This document shows, piece after piece, positions 10,448 to 19,677 of a stretch of 64,000 nt of DNA. Numbering within the stretch: the first letter of the stretch is position 1; every line of letters begins with the position of its first letter. Position numbers and translations under genes: made by a program. This stretch comes from Luteimonas sp. (lineage in GTDB: Bacteria; Pseudomonadota; Gammaproteobacteria; Xanthomonadales; Xanthomonadaceae). A model generated the notes under the pieces. The model ran no database searches. It was given only the letters and a program-made list of their open reading frames with translations, and was not told the origin of the DNA. The stretch is from positions 62,001 to 126,000 of the forward strand of contig JANPZU010000005.1 in assembly GCA_024707405.1 (NCBI GenBank). The letters are read 5' to 3'.

Positions 10448-12628
10448 TCAGTACAGATCCACCGGATCCACGTCCAGCGACCAGCGCGCCTTACGCGACT
10501 CGGGCAAGGCGTGCAGCGTGGGCACCGCTTGGTCGAGGGCGTGGTGCAGGTCGCGGCGGGTGGCGGCGGAGAGGATCAGTTGCGCGCGATGCATGCCGGC
10601 GCGGCGCGGCATGGGGGCCGGCATCGGGCCGTTGACGTCGACGTTGCCGGACGCATCCTGCGCGATGCCGCGGGCGGCCTGCAGGAAGGCCATCGGCGGA
10701 TCGGCGTGCTTGGCTTCGGCACGCAGCATGGCGAGGTGTGCGAACGGGGGAAAGCCGGCGGCTTCGCGCAGCGGCAATTCGTTTTCTGCAAAGGCGTGGT
10801 AGCCGCCTTCGATCAGCGTCGCCAGCAGCGGATGCTCCGGATGGTGCGTCTGCAGCAGCACCTCGCCCGCGCGCTGCGCGCGGCCGGCACGGCCGGCGAC
10901 CTGGATCAGCAATTGCGCGAGCTTTTCATGCGAGCGGAAGTCGGCTGAGAACAGTCCTTCGTCGATGCCGACCACGCACACCAGGGTGAGGTTGGGCAGG
11001 TCGTGGCCCTTGGCCAGCATTTGCGTGCCGACGAGGATGCCCGGCGCCTCGCCCAGTTCGCCCAGCAGCTTTTCCAGCGCATCCTTGCGCTGCGTGCTGC
11101 CGCGGTCGATGCGCAGCACCGGCACGTCGGTAAAGTGCTCGGCCAGCATCGCCTCGATGCGTTCGGTGCCATTGCCCTGCGGCTGCAGTGCGAGACTGGC
11201 ACAGTCGGGGCAAGCGGGCGGCGACGGCTTGCGGTGGCCGCAGTGATGGCACTGCAGGCGACGGCCGTGCGCGTGCACCGTCATCGGTGCGTCGCAGCGC
11301 GGGCACTGCGCGCTCCAGCCGCAGTCGTGGCACAGCAGTACCGGCGCGTAGCCTCGGCGGTTCTTGAACACCAGCACCTGTCCGCCGGCATCCAGCGCGG
11401 CGCGGATCGCGTCGCGCATCTGCACCGACACGCCGGCATCGAGCGGGCGCTTGCGCACGTCCACCACGCGCACGGCGGGCGGGCGCGCATCGCCGGCACG
11501 CTGCGAGAGTCGCAGGTATCCATAGCGACCGACGCCGGCGTTATGGAGGGTCTCCAGCGACGGCGTGGCGCTGCCCAGCAACACCGGAATGCCCAGCGCC
11601 TTCCCGCGCACCAGCGCGAAATCGCGTGCGTGGTAGCGGATGCCGTCCTGCTGCTTGTAGCTGCCGTCGTGCTCTTCGTCGATGACGATCAGGCCGCCAT
11701 CGGGCAAAGGCGTGAACACCGCCGAGCGCGTACCCACGATCACCCGCGCCTCGCCGCGCCACGCGGCGGCCCAGGTGCGTGCGCGTTCGCCGTCGTTGAG
11801 GCCGGAGTGGCTGACGTGGATCGGCACGCCCAGCCGCGTGCGGAAGCGCTGCAGCAGTTGCGGCGTCAGGCCGATCTCCGGCACCAGCACCAGCGCCTGC
11901 CTGCCGCGCGCCAGGCAGTCGGCGATGGCGTGCAGGTAGACCTCGGTCTTGCCGCTGCCGGTCACGCCGTCGAGCAGCATCGGCGCGAAGCCCGATGCCT
12001 CGCGCAGCGCTGTGATCGCGGCTAGCTGCTCGTCGTTCGGCAGCGGCCCCGGCTGCGGTGCCGGGGCGAGTTGCGAGGCCGGCACCGCGACGCGTTCGAC
12101 ATGCCCACGCTTGAGCAGCGCACGTGCGGCGGCGCGCCAGCCGTCGAGCGCGTCGTCCAGCGCATCCTCGTCGCGTTCGCCTGCCTGCAGCCACTCGGCC
12201 AGGTGCCGTGGCTTGCTGCCCTTGCGCAGTCCAGCCAGGCCGGTGGCGCCGGCTTCGGTCAGGCGCCAGGCCCAGGCGTGGGTGTCGGGCACCGGTTCGC
12301 CGCGGCGCAGGGCGGCGGGCAGGGCGGTCGCCAGTACTTCGCCCAGCGGCGCATGGGTGTAACGCGCCAGCCAGCGCAGCGAGGCGAGCAATTCATCGGA
12401 AAGCAATGGGCCATCGTCGAGCCAGTCGAGGATGCCGCGCAGTTCCGGCGCATCGTCCTGCGCGGTGCCGACCGAAGCGACCACGCCCACCAATTCGCGC
12501 GGCCCGAACGGCACGCGCACGCGGCGGCCGATGTCTTGCGGGCCGGTGGGCGTGGGGCTGCGGTAGTCGAACAGGCGCGGCAGCGGCAGCGGCAGCGCGA
12601 CCTGCAGGATGGTGTCGTCGTTGGGCAC
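10448..12628 (-). CDS. priA: Primosomal protein N' (replication restart helicase PriA)
   Basis: 3'-to-5' DNA helicase that recognises stalled forks and reloads the replisome. The 726-aa protein has an N-terminal DNA-binding domain (LPLPRLFDYR), Walker A GVTGSGKTEVY, the DEEH box (VIDEEHDGSYKQQDG), SAT-like GSATPSLE, and two zinc sites inserted in the second helicase lobe (CHDCGWSAQCPRC … CHHCGHRKPSPPACPDC), followed by QVAGRAGRAQRAG. All expected elements are present. The upstream gap contains an inverted pair of DnaA boxes about 135 bp from the start codon. Confidence 0.96.
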   Translation of the reverse strand: MPNDDTILQVALPLPLPRLFDYRSPTPTGPQDIGRRVRVPFGPRELVGVVASVGTAQDDAPELRGILDWLDDGPLLSDELLASLRWLARYTHAPLGEVLATALPAALRRGEPVPDTHAWAWRLTEAGATGLAGLRKGSKPRHLAEWLQAGERDEDALDDALDGWRAAARALLKRGHVERVAVPASQLAPAPQPGPLPNDEQLAAITALREASGFAPMLLDGVTGSGKTEVYLHAIADCLARGRQALVLVPEIGLTPQLLQRFRTRLGVPIHVSHSGLNDGERARTWAAAWRGEARVIVGTRSAVFTPLPDGGLIVIDEEHDGSYKQQDGIRYHARDFALVRGKALGIPVLLGSATPSLETLHNAGVGRYGYLRLSQRAGDARPPAVRVVDVRKRPLDAGVSVQMRDAIRAALDAGGQVLVFKNRRGYAPVLLCHDCGWSAQCPRCDAPMTVHAHGRRLQCHHCGHRKPSPPACPDCASLALQPQGNGTERIEAMLAEHFTDVPVLRIDRGSTQRKDALEKLLGELGEAPGILVGTQMLAKGHDLPNLTLVCVVGIDEGLFSADFRSHEKLAQLLIQVAGRAGRAQRAGEVLLQTHHPEHPLLATLIEGGYHAFAENELPLREAAGFPPFAHLAMLRAEAKHADPPMAFLQAARGIAQDASGNVDVNGPMPAPMPRRAGMHRAQLILSAATRRDLHHALDQAVPTLHALPESRKARWSLDVDPVDLY

Positions 12629-13093
12629 GCGCGCAGTCTATCGACAGGCCATGGATTTGCCCCGGCGGGCGAGCGTTGGCCCCATCGACCCGACTTGCGA
12701 GCCAATGTTGTCGCGGCGTGAACGATTCGTGTGCAAGCCCTCGCTGCAGAAGGACTTTTTCGTTATCCACACGCGCTGTGGATAACCTTGTGCATTGTGA
12801 TGCTCCACGGCGATTTCGTGCCACTACGTCCCGTGAAAACCGAAGTTTGGTGAAAAAAATGCCAAAAGGCGTTTTCCTTTTGTAAACATGCGGTTAGGTG
12901 TGGAACATGGCTGTCATGGGATGTGGATCGCCCTCGAGCCGGGTTTTTGTGTCGTTGCGATGACCGTTGTGCACAACCGCATCGCGGAAAAGCCGGAGGT
13001 GGAGTGCGGGCGAACTCCGCCGTCAACCCCCTGCGCCCGGACACGGCACCGATTTATCATCGGTCGACTCCCCCGACCCTGCCGGATATCGCC
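12629..13093. other. 465-bp gene-poor gap between divergent priA and the sigma-like gene
   Basis: No convincing gene. It contains, in order: an inverted pair of consensus DnaA boxes (12763–12785); an AT-rich block around 12835–12890 with a 7-bp stem-loop CAAAAGG/CCTTTTG (12863–12869 and 12876–12882); a partial DnaA-box match TGTGGATCG at 12922; and a 12-bp perfect palindrome GTTGTGCACAAC at 12966–12977, whose two strands each read TTGTGCACA, one base off a DnaA box. Promoters for priA and the sigma-like gene must lie here, but no clear −35/−10 pair stands out. Confidence 0.6.
12763..12785. promoter_or_regulatory. Inverted pair of perfect consensus DnaA boxes
   Basis: TTATCCACA (12763–12771) and its exact reverse complement TGTGGATAA (12777–12785) are separated by 5 nt; one more matched base on each side extends the dyad to 10-bp arms. 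TTATCCACA is the strongest-binding E. coli DnaA box sequence. dnaA, dnaN and gyrB are not nearby, so a regulatory DnaA-binding site (DARS-, datA- or promoter-type) is more likely than the replication origin. Confidence 0.7.
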
Positions 13094-13951
13094 TTGACTG
13101 CCAGCCCCTCCTCGAATGGTGCGCTGACCGCCTTCCTGCGTGGCGTGGAACGCAGGGGGCTGGTCTTTGCCGAGCTGCAGAGTGGCGATCCGGCGAAGGC
13201 AGAGGCGTCGCTGGCGACGACCCTGGAAGCGTTCACCAGGCTGGCGGGACGATCCCCGTTCGCCGAGTGGCCGCGCCGGTTCTGGTCGATGCTGCTCGCC
13301 GCTCCCGACCTGCGTGGCGCCAATGCGCCGCAGCTGCGTGATGGCCCGCTGGCGGTGCTGGCGGGCGTGGGCAGTGGGCCGCGCGCCGCATTGCTGCTGC
13401 GCCTGGTGGCCGGACTGCCGGAAGCCGATGCCGCGGCGGTGCTGGGGATTTCGCCATCCACCTACCGACTGGCGTTGCAGCGTGCGTTGCCGCGCACGGT
13501 CGATGGCGGGCTGGATCCCGAGCTCTGGCGCGCGATGGCAGAGGCATCGCAGCAGGCGATCCGCGCGCTGCCCGAAGACCGGCTGCGCCGGCTGGCCGGC
13601 ATGTCCGGCACGGCGCGCCCGGTGGTGCGTGACGAGGGGTCGCGCCGACGCTGGCTGTGGCCGGCGACCTGGGGCGTGGTGTTGCTCACCGCGCTGGCCT
13701 TGGCGGCCACGTGGTGGTGGCCGGGCCCGGCAACGGAAACCGAGGATGGCGGGCCGCGGATCCGTTCGGATGCGCTGCAGCCGACGGGCGAACCCGGCGG
13801 TCGCTACGACGAAGGCTTTGCGCTGCTGACGCATCGAGACCTCGAGCTTCTGCTCGATGCTGGTGGGTCGGAGGCGGTGTCCGACGACCCCGCGTTCGAT
13901 GCCTGGCTGGTGTCCACGTTGCCGCAAGAGGTCGGCGATGCCACGCCTTGA
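13094..13951 (+). CDS. Sigma-70-region-4-like protein with a transmembrane anchor
   Basis: 285-aa protein from a TTG start at 13094 (TASPSSNGALTAFLRG follows); the frame is open further upstream but that part is not protein-like. Residues about 95–135 (LLRLVAGLPEADAAAVLGIS, then PSTYRLALQRAL) read like a sigma region-4 helix-turn-helix. A single membrane helix follows at about 177–192 (WGVVLLTALALAATWWWPG), leaving an acidic C-terminal periplasmic segment of about 90 residues. No sigma region 2 is visible, so it is not a complete ECF sigma factor. The DUF3106 gene overlaps its end by 14 bp. Function unknown; a membrane-tethered regulator is possible. Confidence 0.75.
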   Translation: MTASPSSNGALTAFLRGVERRGLVFAELQSGDPAKAEASLATTLEAFTRLAGRSPFAEWPRRFWSMLLAAPDLRGANAPQLRDGPLAVLAGVGSGPRAALLLRLVAGLPEADAAAVLGISPSTYRLALQRALPRTVDGGLDPELWRAMAEASQQAIRALPEDRLRRLAGMSGTARPVVRDEGSRRRWLWPATWGVVLLTALALAATWWWPGPATETEDGGPRIRSDALQPTGEPGGRYDEGFALLTHRDLELLLDAGGSEAVSDDPAFDAWLVSTLPQEVGDATP

Positions 13952-14575
13952 GTCACGGGTGGCCTGCCTGCTGGCGTGCTGCCTGATCGCGTATGGGGGG
14001 TGGCGCAGGCCGTGCCGCCGGTGTTGCAGGACATCGTGCAGCGCCTGCCGGAACCGGAGCGCGTGCAATTGCTCGAACGCCAACAGCGATTGGACGCCCT
14101 GTCCACACCGCAACGCGACGCATTGCTGGCACGGGTGGCGGTGTGGGATGCGTTGCCCGATGCCGAGCGCGATCGCCGTCGCGAAGCCTGGCAGGCGTGG
14201 CGCGCATTGCCCGACGCCGAGCGCGCGCGCATGCACGAGGCACGCACGACGTACGAAGCCTTGCCGCTTGAGCGCCGGCAGGCGCTCCGGCAACAGTTCG
14301 ACGCGCTCGATGCCAACCTGCGTCGCGGCTGGCTGCTGGGCCCGGCAATCGGTGCCGACTGGCCGCGCCTGCACGCCTTGCTGGCGCAGGCACCGCCTTC
14401 GGAACACGCCTTGTTGCTGTCGGCCCTGCGCGGGCTGTCCACGCAGGGACGCAACGACCTGGGCGTGCTTGCGCAACGCACCGCGCCGGAGGATCGCGAT
14501 GCGCTGCGGCAGGCGCTGCTGGCCCAGCCGGTCGCGGCGCGCGATGGCTGGTTGCGTCGTCGCGTCGATCCGTGA
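13938..14575 (+). CDS. DUF3106 periplasmic protein, apparently frameshifted at a G6 run
   Basis: The signal peptide and mature protein are in different frames. ATG 13938 gives MPRLESRVACLLACCLIAYGG, a good signal peptide, and then runs into the wrong frame. The frame from about 13994 gives VAQAVPPVLQDIVQRLPEPE and continues to 14575. Adding one G to the G6 run at 13995–14000 joins them into a 212-aa protein with an AQA cleavage site. The mature part is rich in repeated RxxLLxRxxxLxALPxxER-like units (PDAERDRRREAWQAWRALP), as in DUF3106. It overlaps the upstream sigma-like gene. Sequencing error, true loss or phase variation are all possible; a late ATG at 13976 would give a form without signal peptide. 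Confidence 0.75.
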
Positions 14576-14578
14576 CGA

Positions 14579-14893
14579 TCAGTCGGCCGCGACCAGCACC
14601 CTGCGCGACGCGCTGAAACGTTCGCCGAACCGCGCGGCGCCATCGGCGCGCATGCGCGGGGCATGGTCGCGCAGGTAGGCCTGCAGCGCGTCATCGCCGG
14701 TCATCCGGTAATGCACGCAGAACGCGATGCGGCCGGGCGGTGGTGGCGGGTCGTGCAACTCGAACGTCTCCGCCCCGGTGAATCCAGGCAGCGACAACAT
14801 CTCGGCGACATGTTCGCGCAGCCAGGCGCGGTAGGCGTCCGCGATCCCGGCGTCCACCTCGAGGTTCACCTCGTAGACCAGCGCGCCGTTCAC
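14579..14893 (-). CDS. DUF4286-family protein
   Basis: 104-aa cytoplasmic protein starting GTG at 14893 (VNGALVYEVNLEVD). The pattern of an N-terminal strand, then AYRAWLREHVAEMLSLPGF, FCVHYRMTGDDALQAYLRDH and RMRADGAARFGERFSASRRV resembles the ferredoxin-like (dimeric alpha-beta barrel) DUF4286 family found in xanthomonads. Its start overlaps the stop of the DUF3667 gene by 4 nt (GTGA), so the two are translated together. Function unknown. Confidence 0.85.
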   Translation of the reverse strand: MNGALVYEVNLEVDAGIADAYRAWLREHVAEMLSLPGFTGAETFELHDPPPPPGRIAFCVHYRMTGDDALQAYLRDHAPRMRADGAARFGERFSASRRVLVAAD

Positions 14894-16090
14894 ATCCACA
14901 CCAGGCTGACCAGCACCGCGAATGCCGAACCGAAGCTCAGCAGGATCACGTAGCAGAAGCCGATCACCGAGTACTTGAGCAGCGTCATCGGCCAGCCCTG
15001 CGCGTAGACGCGTTTCTGCATCAGCAGCAGATAGACCGGCATCCAGACCCACAACGCGGCTTCGACCAGCGAGAACACCGCGCGCAGCCCCCCGTCCTGC
15101 GGCGCCAGCCAGTCCTTGAGCGCCATGGTCACGAACATCAGCAAGAGCGAGAAACACAGGAATGCATGGCTGTGCAGCGCCACGATCAGGTGTTCCATGT
15201 ACAGCCTGCGCTTGAACACGTAGGCGACCTTGAGCATCAATGCGAACAGCGGCAGCAGCACGAACAGCGTCATCGGTACCGCGCCGAGCAATGAATCCTT
15301 GAACAGATCCGGGTCTTCCTGGAACCGCTGGATGTTCTTCTCGGTGCGGCCGACCTGGCGGTTGATCCAGTCGTTGGCGAAGCCCGGCAGCCAGCCAATG
15401 CGGATCGGATTGGTCTCCGCATCCCAGGTGTCACTACCGAAACTCAGCTTGTTCAGGCGCGGGATCGGGGGCGGGCCGCCGGTTTCCTCGGCCGTGCGGA
15501 AGGCGGCGATGCGCTCGTCGGCCTGCTTGCGGATGGCTTTCTCGTTGGCGCGGAGGATGTTGGTCGCGGTCCCTGTGCTCGATCCGTGCCGAGCGATCCT
15601 GCTGCGGGGCGTCCTTCGTCTTGGCCTCCAGTTCCTCCCGCGCGCGGGCGATGCCGGCAAGGGCCTTGTCGCGAGCCGCCTCCACTTCGCCGATGTCGCG
15701 GGCAACCTCGATCGCGCTGTTGCTGCGCAGGTCGATCGGGTTGCGTCCCTCATCGAAACTGACCACGAGCCTGCCGACGAAGAACGTGAGGATGGCGAGG
15801 AAGAAGAACAGCCTGACCGGACTGACATAGCGGACGCGATGGCCGGCGAAGTATTCGAGCGTCAGATGGCCCGGACGCACGAACAGCGGCCAGGTCGTGC
15901 GCGGCAGCCGTCCGTCCCAGTCGAACACGCTGTCGAGGAAATCGCCGACCAGGCTGGAAAAATGCCGCACCAATCCCTTCACCGGCTGTCCACAGGCATA
16001 GCAGTGGTCGCCAAGCAGGGGAATGCCGCAGTTCAGGCAGTTGCCGCGATCCGGGTCTGGGATCGGCGGGGGCTCGTGGGTGGCGTGCAT
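14890..16090 (-). CDS. DUF3667 membrane protein, apparently frameshifted
   Basis: Start ATG at 16090 (MHATHEPPPIPDPDRG) with GGAGG upstream. The N-terminal part has a zinc-ribbon-like pair (CLNCGIPLLGDHCYACGQ), the DUF3667 hallmark, and one membrane helix (LFFFLAILTFFVGRLVV). The reading then changes frame near 15571–15573: upstream it reads QQDRSARIEHR, downstream TNILRANEKAIRKQADERI, continuing through four C-terminal helices to 14890. Removing one base at the GGG run makes 1200 nt, or 399 aa. This suggests a single-base insertion, real or a sequencing error. Function of the family is unknown. Confidence 0.78.
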
Positions 16091-16255
16091 CGTGTCCTCC
16101 TCGCGGGCAGCGTGCATCGGGCGTCCGGCGCAGGCCAGCGGTGCGATCGACGGGAAATGCGCCAAGGCGCGCGACAGCCACTAAAATAACGGCCCGGCAC
16201 GACCCGGCGCCAGCGCCCGCCTCCAGGTGCGCGGCTGCAGTCGCGGCTTTTCCTC

Positions 16256-17647
16256 ATGTCCCCTACGCCCGAGCGCGCGCGCTTCCCGGTCGAAGTGCGC
16301 GCCACCGCCGTCCTTGCCGCTCCCCTCGTCGCCGGGCACCTGGCCACGGGCCTGATCGGCTTCGTCGACAACGTCATCGCCGGTCGCCATGGCACCAACA
16401 CGCTGGCCGGCGTGGCGGTGGGCACGGCGATGTTCTGGTTGCCGATGATGATCCCGATGGGCACGTTGATGGCGTTGCCGCCATCGGTGTCACAGCTCGA
16501 CGGCGCGGGTCGCCGCGGCGAAGTCGGCCCCTTGTTCCGGCAGGCACTGTGGTTGTCGGCCGCGCTGGGCCTGCTGTTGTTCGCGTGCCTCACGCTCTCC
16601 GTGCATGCGCTCGCGCCAATGGGCATCGCGCCGGAAGTGCGGCCCACGGCCGAAGCCTTCCTGCACGGCATCCGCTGGGGCATCCCTGCGCTCACGTTCT
16701 ACTTCTGCATGCGCTACCTGTGCGATGGCCTGCATTGGACCTTGCCGACGATGGTGTTCGGCTTCGGCGGATTGCTGGTGCTGTTGCCGCTGGGCTATGC
16801 GATGACCTTTGGCGCATGGGGCTTCGCCGAACGCGGTGCCGGCGGGCTCGGCCTGGCCTCGTCGATCATGATGTGGGTGCAGGCGCTGGGCTTCCTGCTG
16901 TATCTGGTGCGCGTGCGGCGCTTCGATGCATTGCGCCTGTTCGAGCGCTTCGATCCGCCACGCTGGCGCGAGATATCCGCGTTGCTCAAGACCGGCCTGC
17001 CGATCGGCGTGACCGTGGCGATGGAGGGCGGCCTGTTTATCGTCACTGCGTTGTTGATCGGCCGGCTTGGCGAGCTGGAAGTCGCCGCGCACCAGATCGC
17101 GATCAACGTCGCCAGCCTGTGTTTCATGATCCCGTTCGGCGTGGCCGAGGCGACCACCGTGCGCGTGGGCCATGCGGTCGGCAGCGGACGCGGAGGGTTC
17201 GGCGTGCGTCGCGCAGCGCTTGCGGGACTGGCGCTGGTGCTGGCGACGCAGGCGCTGTCGGCGACGGTGCTGCTGGCCGGGCACGAGGTCATCGCCGGCA
17301 TCTACACCCGCGACCTCGCCGTGGCTTCGCTGGCTGGCAGCCTGCTGCTGTTCGCGGCGGCGTTCCAGTTTCCCGACGGCATCCAGGTGCTGTCGGCTGG
17401 CGCGCTGCGCGGGCTCAAGGACACCCGTGTGCCGATGTTCATCGCCGCGTTCGCGTACTGGGGCGTTGGCATGCCGCTCGGCGCCGGGCTGGGGCTGGGG
17501 CTTGGCTGGGGGCCGAAGGGCATGTGGCTGGGCCTGATCGCCGGGCTGGTGGTCGCGGCGGTACTGATGTCCCGGCGGTTCCTGCGCAGCAGCCGGCGGG
17601 AAGCCTTGGTCGGCGTGACTGCAGTCGCGGTGACCAAAGACGCATGA
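16256..17647 (+). CDS. MATE-family multidrug/metabolite exporter (NorM-like)
   Basis: 463-aa inner-membrane protein with about twelve hydrophobic helices in two homologous halves, typical of Na+- or H+-coupled MATE exporters. Family features include LVAGHLATGLIGFVDNVIAG near the N-terminus, VAAHQIAINVASLCFMIPFG in the middle and the conserved GVAEATTVRVGHAVGSG. The substrate cannot be told. It is divergent from the DUF3667 gene, with a 165-bp gap that holds no clear promoter, and is followed 53 bp later by sppA. Confidence 0.92.
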   Translation: MSPTPERARFPVEVRATAVLAAPLVAGHLATGLIGFVDNVIAGRHGTNTLAGVAVGTAMFWLPMMIPMGTLMALPPSVSQLDGAGRRGEVGPLFRQALWLSAALGLLLFACLTLSVHALAPMGIAPEVRPTAEAFLHGIRWGIPALTFYFCMRYLCDGLHWTLPTMVFGFGGLLVLLPLGYAMTFGAWGFAERGAGGLGLASSIMMWVQALGFLLYLVRVRRFDALRLFERFDPPRWREISALLKTGLPIGVTVAMEGGLFIVTALLIGRLGELEVAAHQIAINVASLCFMIPFGVAEATTVRVGHAVGSGRGGFGVRRAALAGLALVLATQALSATVLLAGHEVIAGIYTRDLAVASLAGSLLLFAAAFQFPDGIQVLSAGALRGLKDTRVPMFIAAFAYWGVGMPLGAGLGLGLGWGPKGMWLGLIAGLVVAAVLMSRRFLRSSRREALVGVTAVAVTKDA

Positions 17648-17700
17648 AAACGGTGGCGGCCCCGGTTAGGCTGTCGGCATGATCCAAGGAGCTTGTGCAC

Positions 17701-19593
17701 ATGAGTGACAACCCCACGCGGCGCGGCCCGATCGCGCGCGCGCTCGTCGGCGTCTGGGACGGCATGAATTTCGTCCGTCGCCTGATCCTCAACTTGCTGT
17801 TCTTCTTGCTGCTGTTGCTGGTGCTGCTGGTGTTCTTCGGCGGTCGCGGCGCGCCGGTGGCGTTGGGCGAACGCACCGCGCTGGTGGTCGCGCCCGAGGC
17901 AAGGCTGGTCGAGCAGTTCACCTCCGATCCGTTCACGCGTTCGCTGGAAGGTTCGTTCGGCCGTGGCCCTGCCGAAGTGCAGTTGCGCGACCTGCTGCGC
18001 GTGCTGGAATCGGCCCGCGAGGACGACAACATCGAACGCGTGCTGCTGCGCGTCGACCGCATGTCCTTCTCCGGCTATGCATCGCTCCGCGAAGTGGCCG
18101 ACGCGATCGCCGCGTTGCGCGCATCCGGCAAGCAGGTCGTCGCCTTCGGCGAGTATTTCACCCAGGCGCAGTACTTCCTCGCCGCGCAGGCCGACGAGGT
18201 CTACCTCGACCCGCTGGGCGGCGTGCTGCTGGAAGGGTTGTCCAACCATCGCCAGTACTTCCGCGAAGGCCTGCACGACAAGCTCGGCGTCGACATGCAC
18301 CTGTTCAAGGTCGGCGAATACAAGTCGGCGGCCGAACCCTACATCCTCGATGCGGCATCGCCGGAAGCCAAGGAAGCCGACCTCTACTGGATGAACGATG
18401 TCTGGCAACGCTACACCGCCGACATCGCGAAGTTGCGCAAGCTCGACCATGCCGCGCTCAACGCCGCCATCGACGATGTCGCCGCCGGGATCGCCTCGGT
18501 CGAAGGCGACATGGCCCGGTACGCGCTGGAGCAGAAGCTGGTCGACGGGCTGAAGACGCGCGAAGAGGTCGAGGCGCTGATGGTCGAGCGCGGCGAGGTG
18601 GACGAGGATGCCCAGGGCGGCTTCCGCCAGATCGGATTCGTCGATTACCTCAAGCGCGTGCAGGATCCGCCGGCCATGGCGACCGACAACCGCCCGCAAG
18701 TCGCAGTGGTGGTCGCGCAGGGTGCCATCGTCGGTGGCCAGCAGCCGCCGGGCGGGGTGGGTGGCGAATCCACTTCCGCGATGCTGCGCGAAGCGCGCGA
18801 CGACGAGAACGTGCAGGCCGTCGTGCTGCGCGTAGACTCGCCGGGCGGCGAAGTCTTCGCCTCCGAGCAGATCCGTCGCGAAGTGGTCGCGCTGCAGGAA
18901 GCGGGCAAGCCGGTCGTGGTGTCGTTCGGCGATGTTGCCGCGTCCGGCGGCTACTGGATCAGCATGGATGCCGACCGCATCTACGCCGACGAATCCACGA
19001 TCACCGGTTCGATCGGCATCTTCGGGCTGGTGCCGACGTTCCCGCGCGCGCTGGAGAAGATCGGCGTGCGCACCGATGGCGTCGGCACCACGCGCGTGGC
19101 CGGCGTGTTCGACGTGACCCGGCCGCTGACGCCGGAACTCGGCCAGATCGTGCAGTCGGTGATCGACAAGGGCTATCGCGACTTCACCGGCAAGGTGGCG
19201 CACGGGCGCAACCGCACGGTGGAGCAGATCGACGAAGTCGCGCGCGGCCGCGTCTGGAGTGGTGCGCAGGCGAAGGAGCGCGGGCTGGTGGACGAGTTCG
19301 GCGGCTTGCGTGCCGCGATCGCGGATGCTGCGGTGCGTGCGAATCTCGGTGACGCCGGCACTTGGCGCGTGCGCTACATCGAGCGTACCGCCACGCCGTT
19401 CGAGCGCTGGTTCTCCGGCTTCGTCGGCAGCCGCATCGGCCAGGCGTGGTTGGCCGAATCGTCGTTTGCGCAGTCGCTGCTGGTGCGGGTCGCGCCGCGT
19501 GCGGAGCAGGATCTCAAGCTGCTTGAACGCGTGCTGGCGCCGACGCCCGGCATGCAGGTCAAGTCACTGGCCTACTGCTTCTGCGGTTGGTGA
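17701..19593 (+). CDS. sppA: Signal peptide peptidase SppA, 67-kDa type
   Basis: Membrane-anchored serine protease that degrades cleaved signal peptides. The 630-aa protein has one N-terminal anchor (about 24–45, LILNLLFFLLLLLVLLVFFGG) and the tandem ClpP-like domains of the long SppA form. The catalytic Ser lies in GDVAASGGYWISMDADRI in the second half, and the Lys general base in the first half (VGEYKSAAEPYILDAAS). ATG 17701 follows AAGGAG at a plausible distance; a GTG at 17695 lies too close to it. A strong bidirectional terminator follows. Confidence 0.94.
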   Translation: MSDNPTRRGPIARALVGVWDGMNFVRRLILNLLFFLLLLLVLLVFFGGRGAPVALGERTALVVAPEARLVEQFTSDPFTRSLEGSFGRGPAEVQLRDLLRVLESAREDDNIERVLLRVDRMSFSGYASLREVADAIAALRASGKQVVAFGEYFTQAQYFLAAQADEVYLDPLGGVLLEGLSNHRQYFREGLHDKLGVDMHLFKVGEYKSAAEPYILDAASPEAKEADLYWMNDVWQRYTADIAKLRKLDHAALNAAIDDVAAGIASVEGDMARYALEQKLVDGLKTREEVEALMVERGEVDEDAQGGFRQIGFVDYLKRVQDPPAMATDNRPQVAVVVAQGAIVGGQQPPGGVGGESTSAMLREARDDENVQAVVLRVDSPGGEVFASEQIRREVVALQEAGKPVVVSFGDVAASGGYWISMDADRIYADESTITGSIGIFGLVPTFPRALEKIGVRTDGVGTTRVAGVFDVTRPLTPELGQIVQSVIDKGYRDFTGKVAHGRNRTVEQIDEVARGRVWSGAQAKERGLVDEFGGLRAAIADAAVRANLGDAGTWRVRYIERTATPFERWFSGFVGSRIGQAWLAESSFAQSLLVRVAPRAEQDLKLLERVLAPTPGMQVKSLAYCFCGW

Positions 19594-19626
19594 TGCCGAG
19601 CCGCAAGGCTCTGCAGACAGAATGCG

Positions 19627-19654
19627 AAAAAGCCCGGCGAAAGCCGGGCTTTTT
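19627..19654. terminator. Bidirectional intrinsic terminator between sppA and kdgK
   Basis: AAAAAGCCCGGC (19627–19638) pairs perfectly with GCCGGGCTTTTT (19643–19654) around a GAAA loop. It serves the convergent genes sppA (+) and kdgK (−). The stem resembles the rpoH terminator, a common terminator type in this genome. Confidence 0.95.
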
Positions 19655-19677
19655 CGTGCTGCACACAGATGCTGGCG

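Noticed and set aside
12762-12786. Chromosomal replication origin
   Set aside because: Only one box pair with partial neighbours; dnaA, dnaN, gyrB and rpmH are absent, and no long AT-rich unwinding element is seen.
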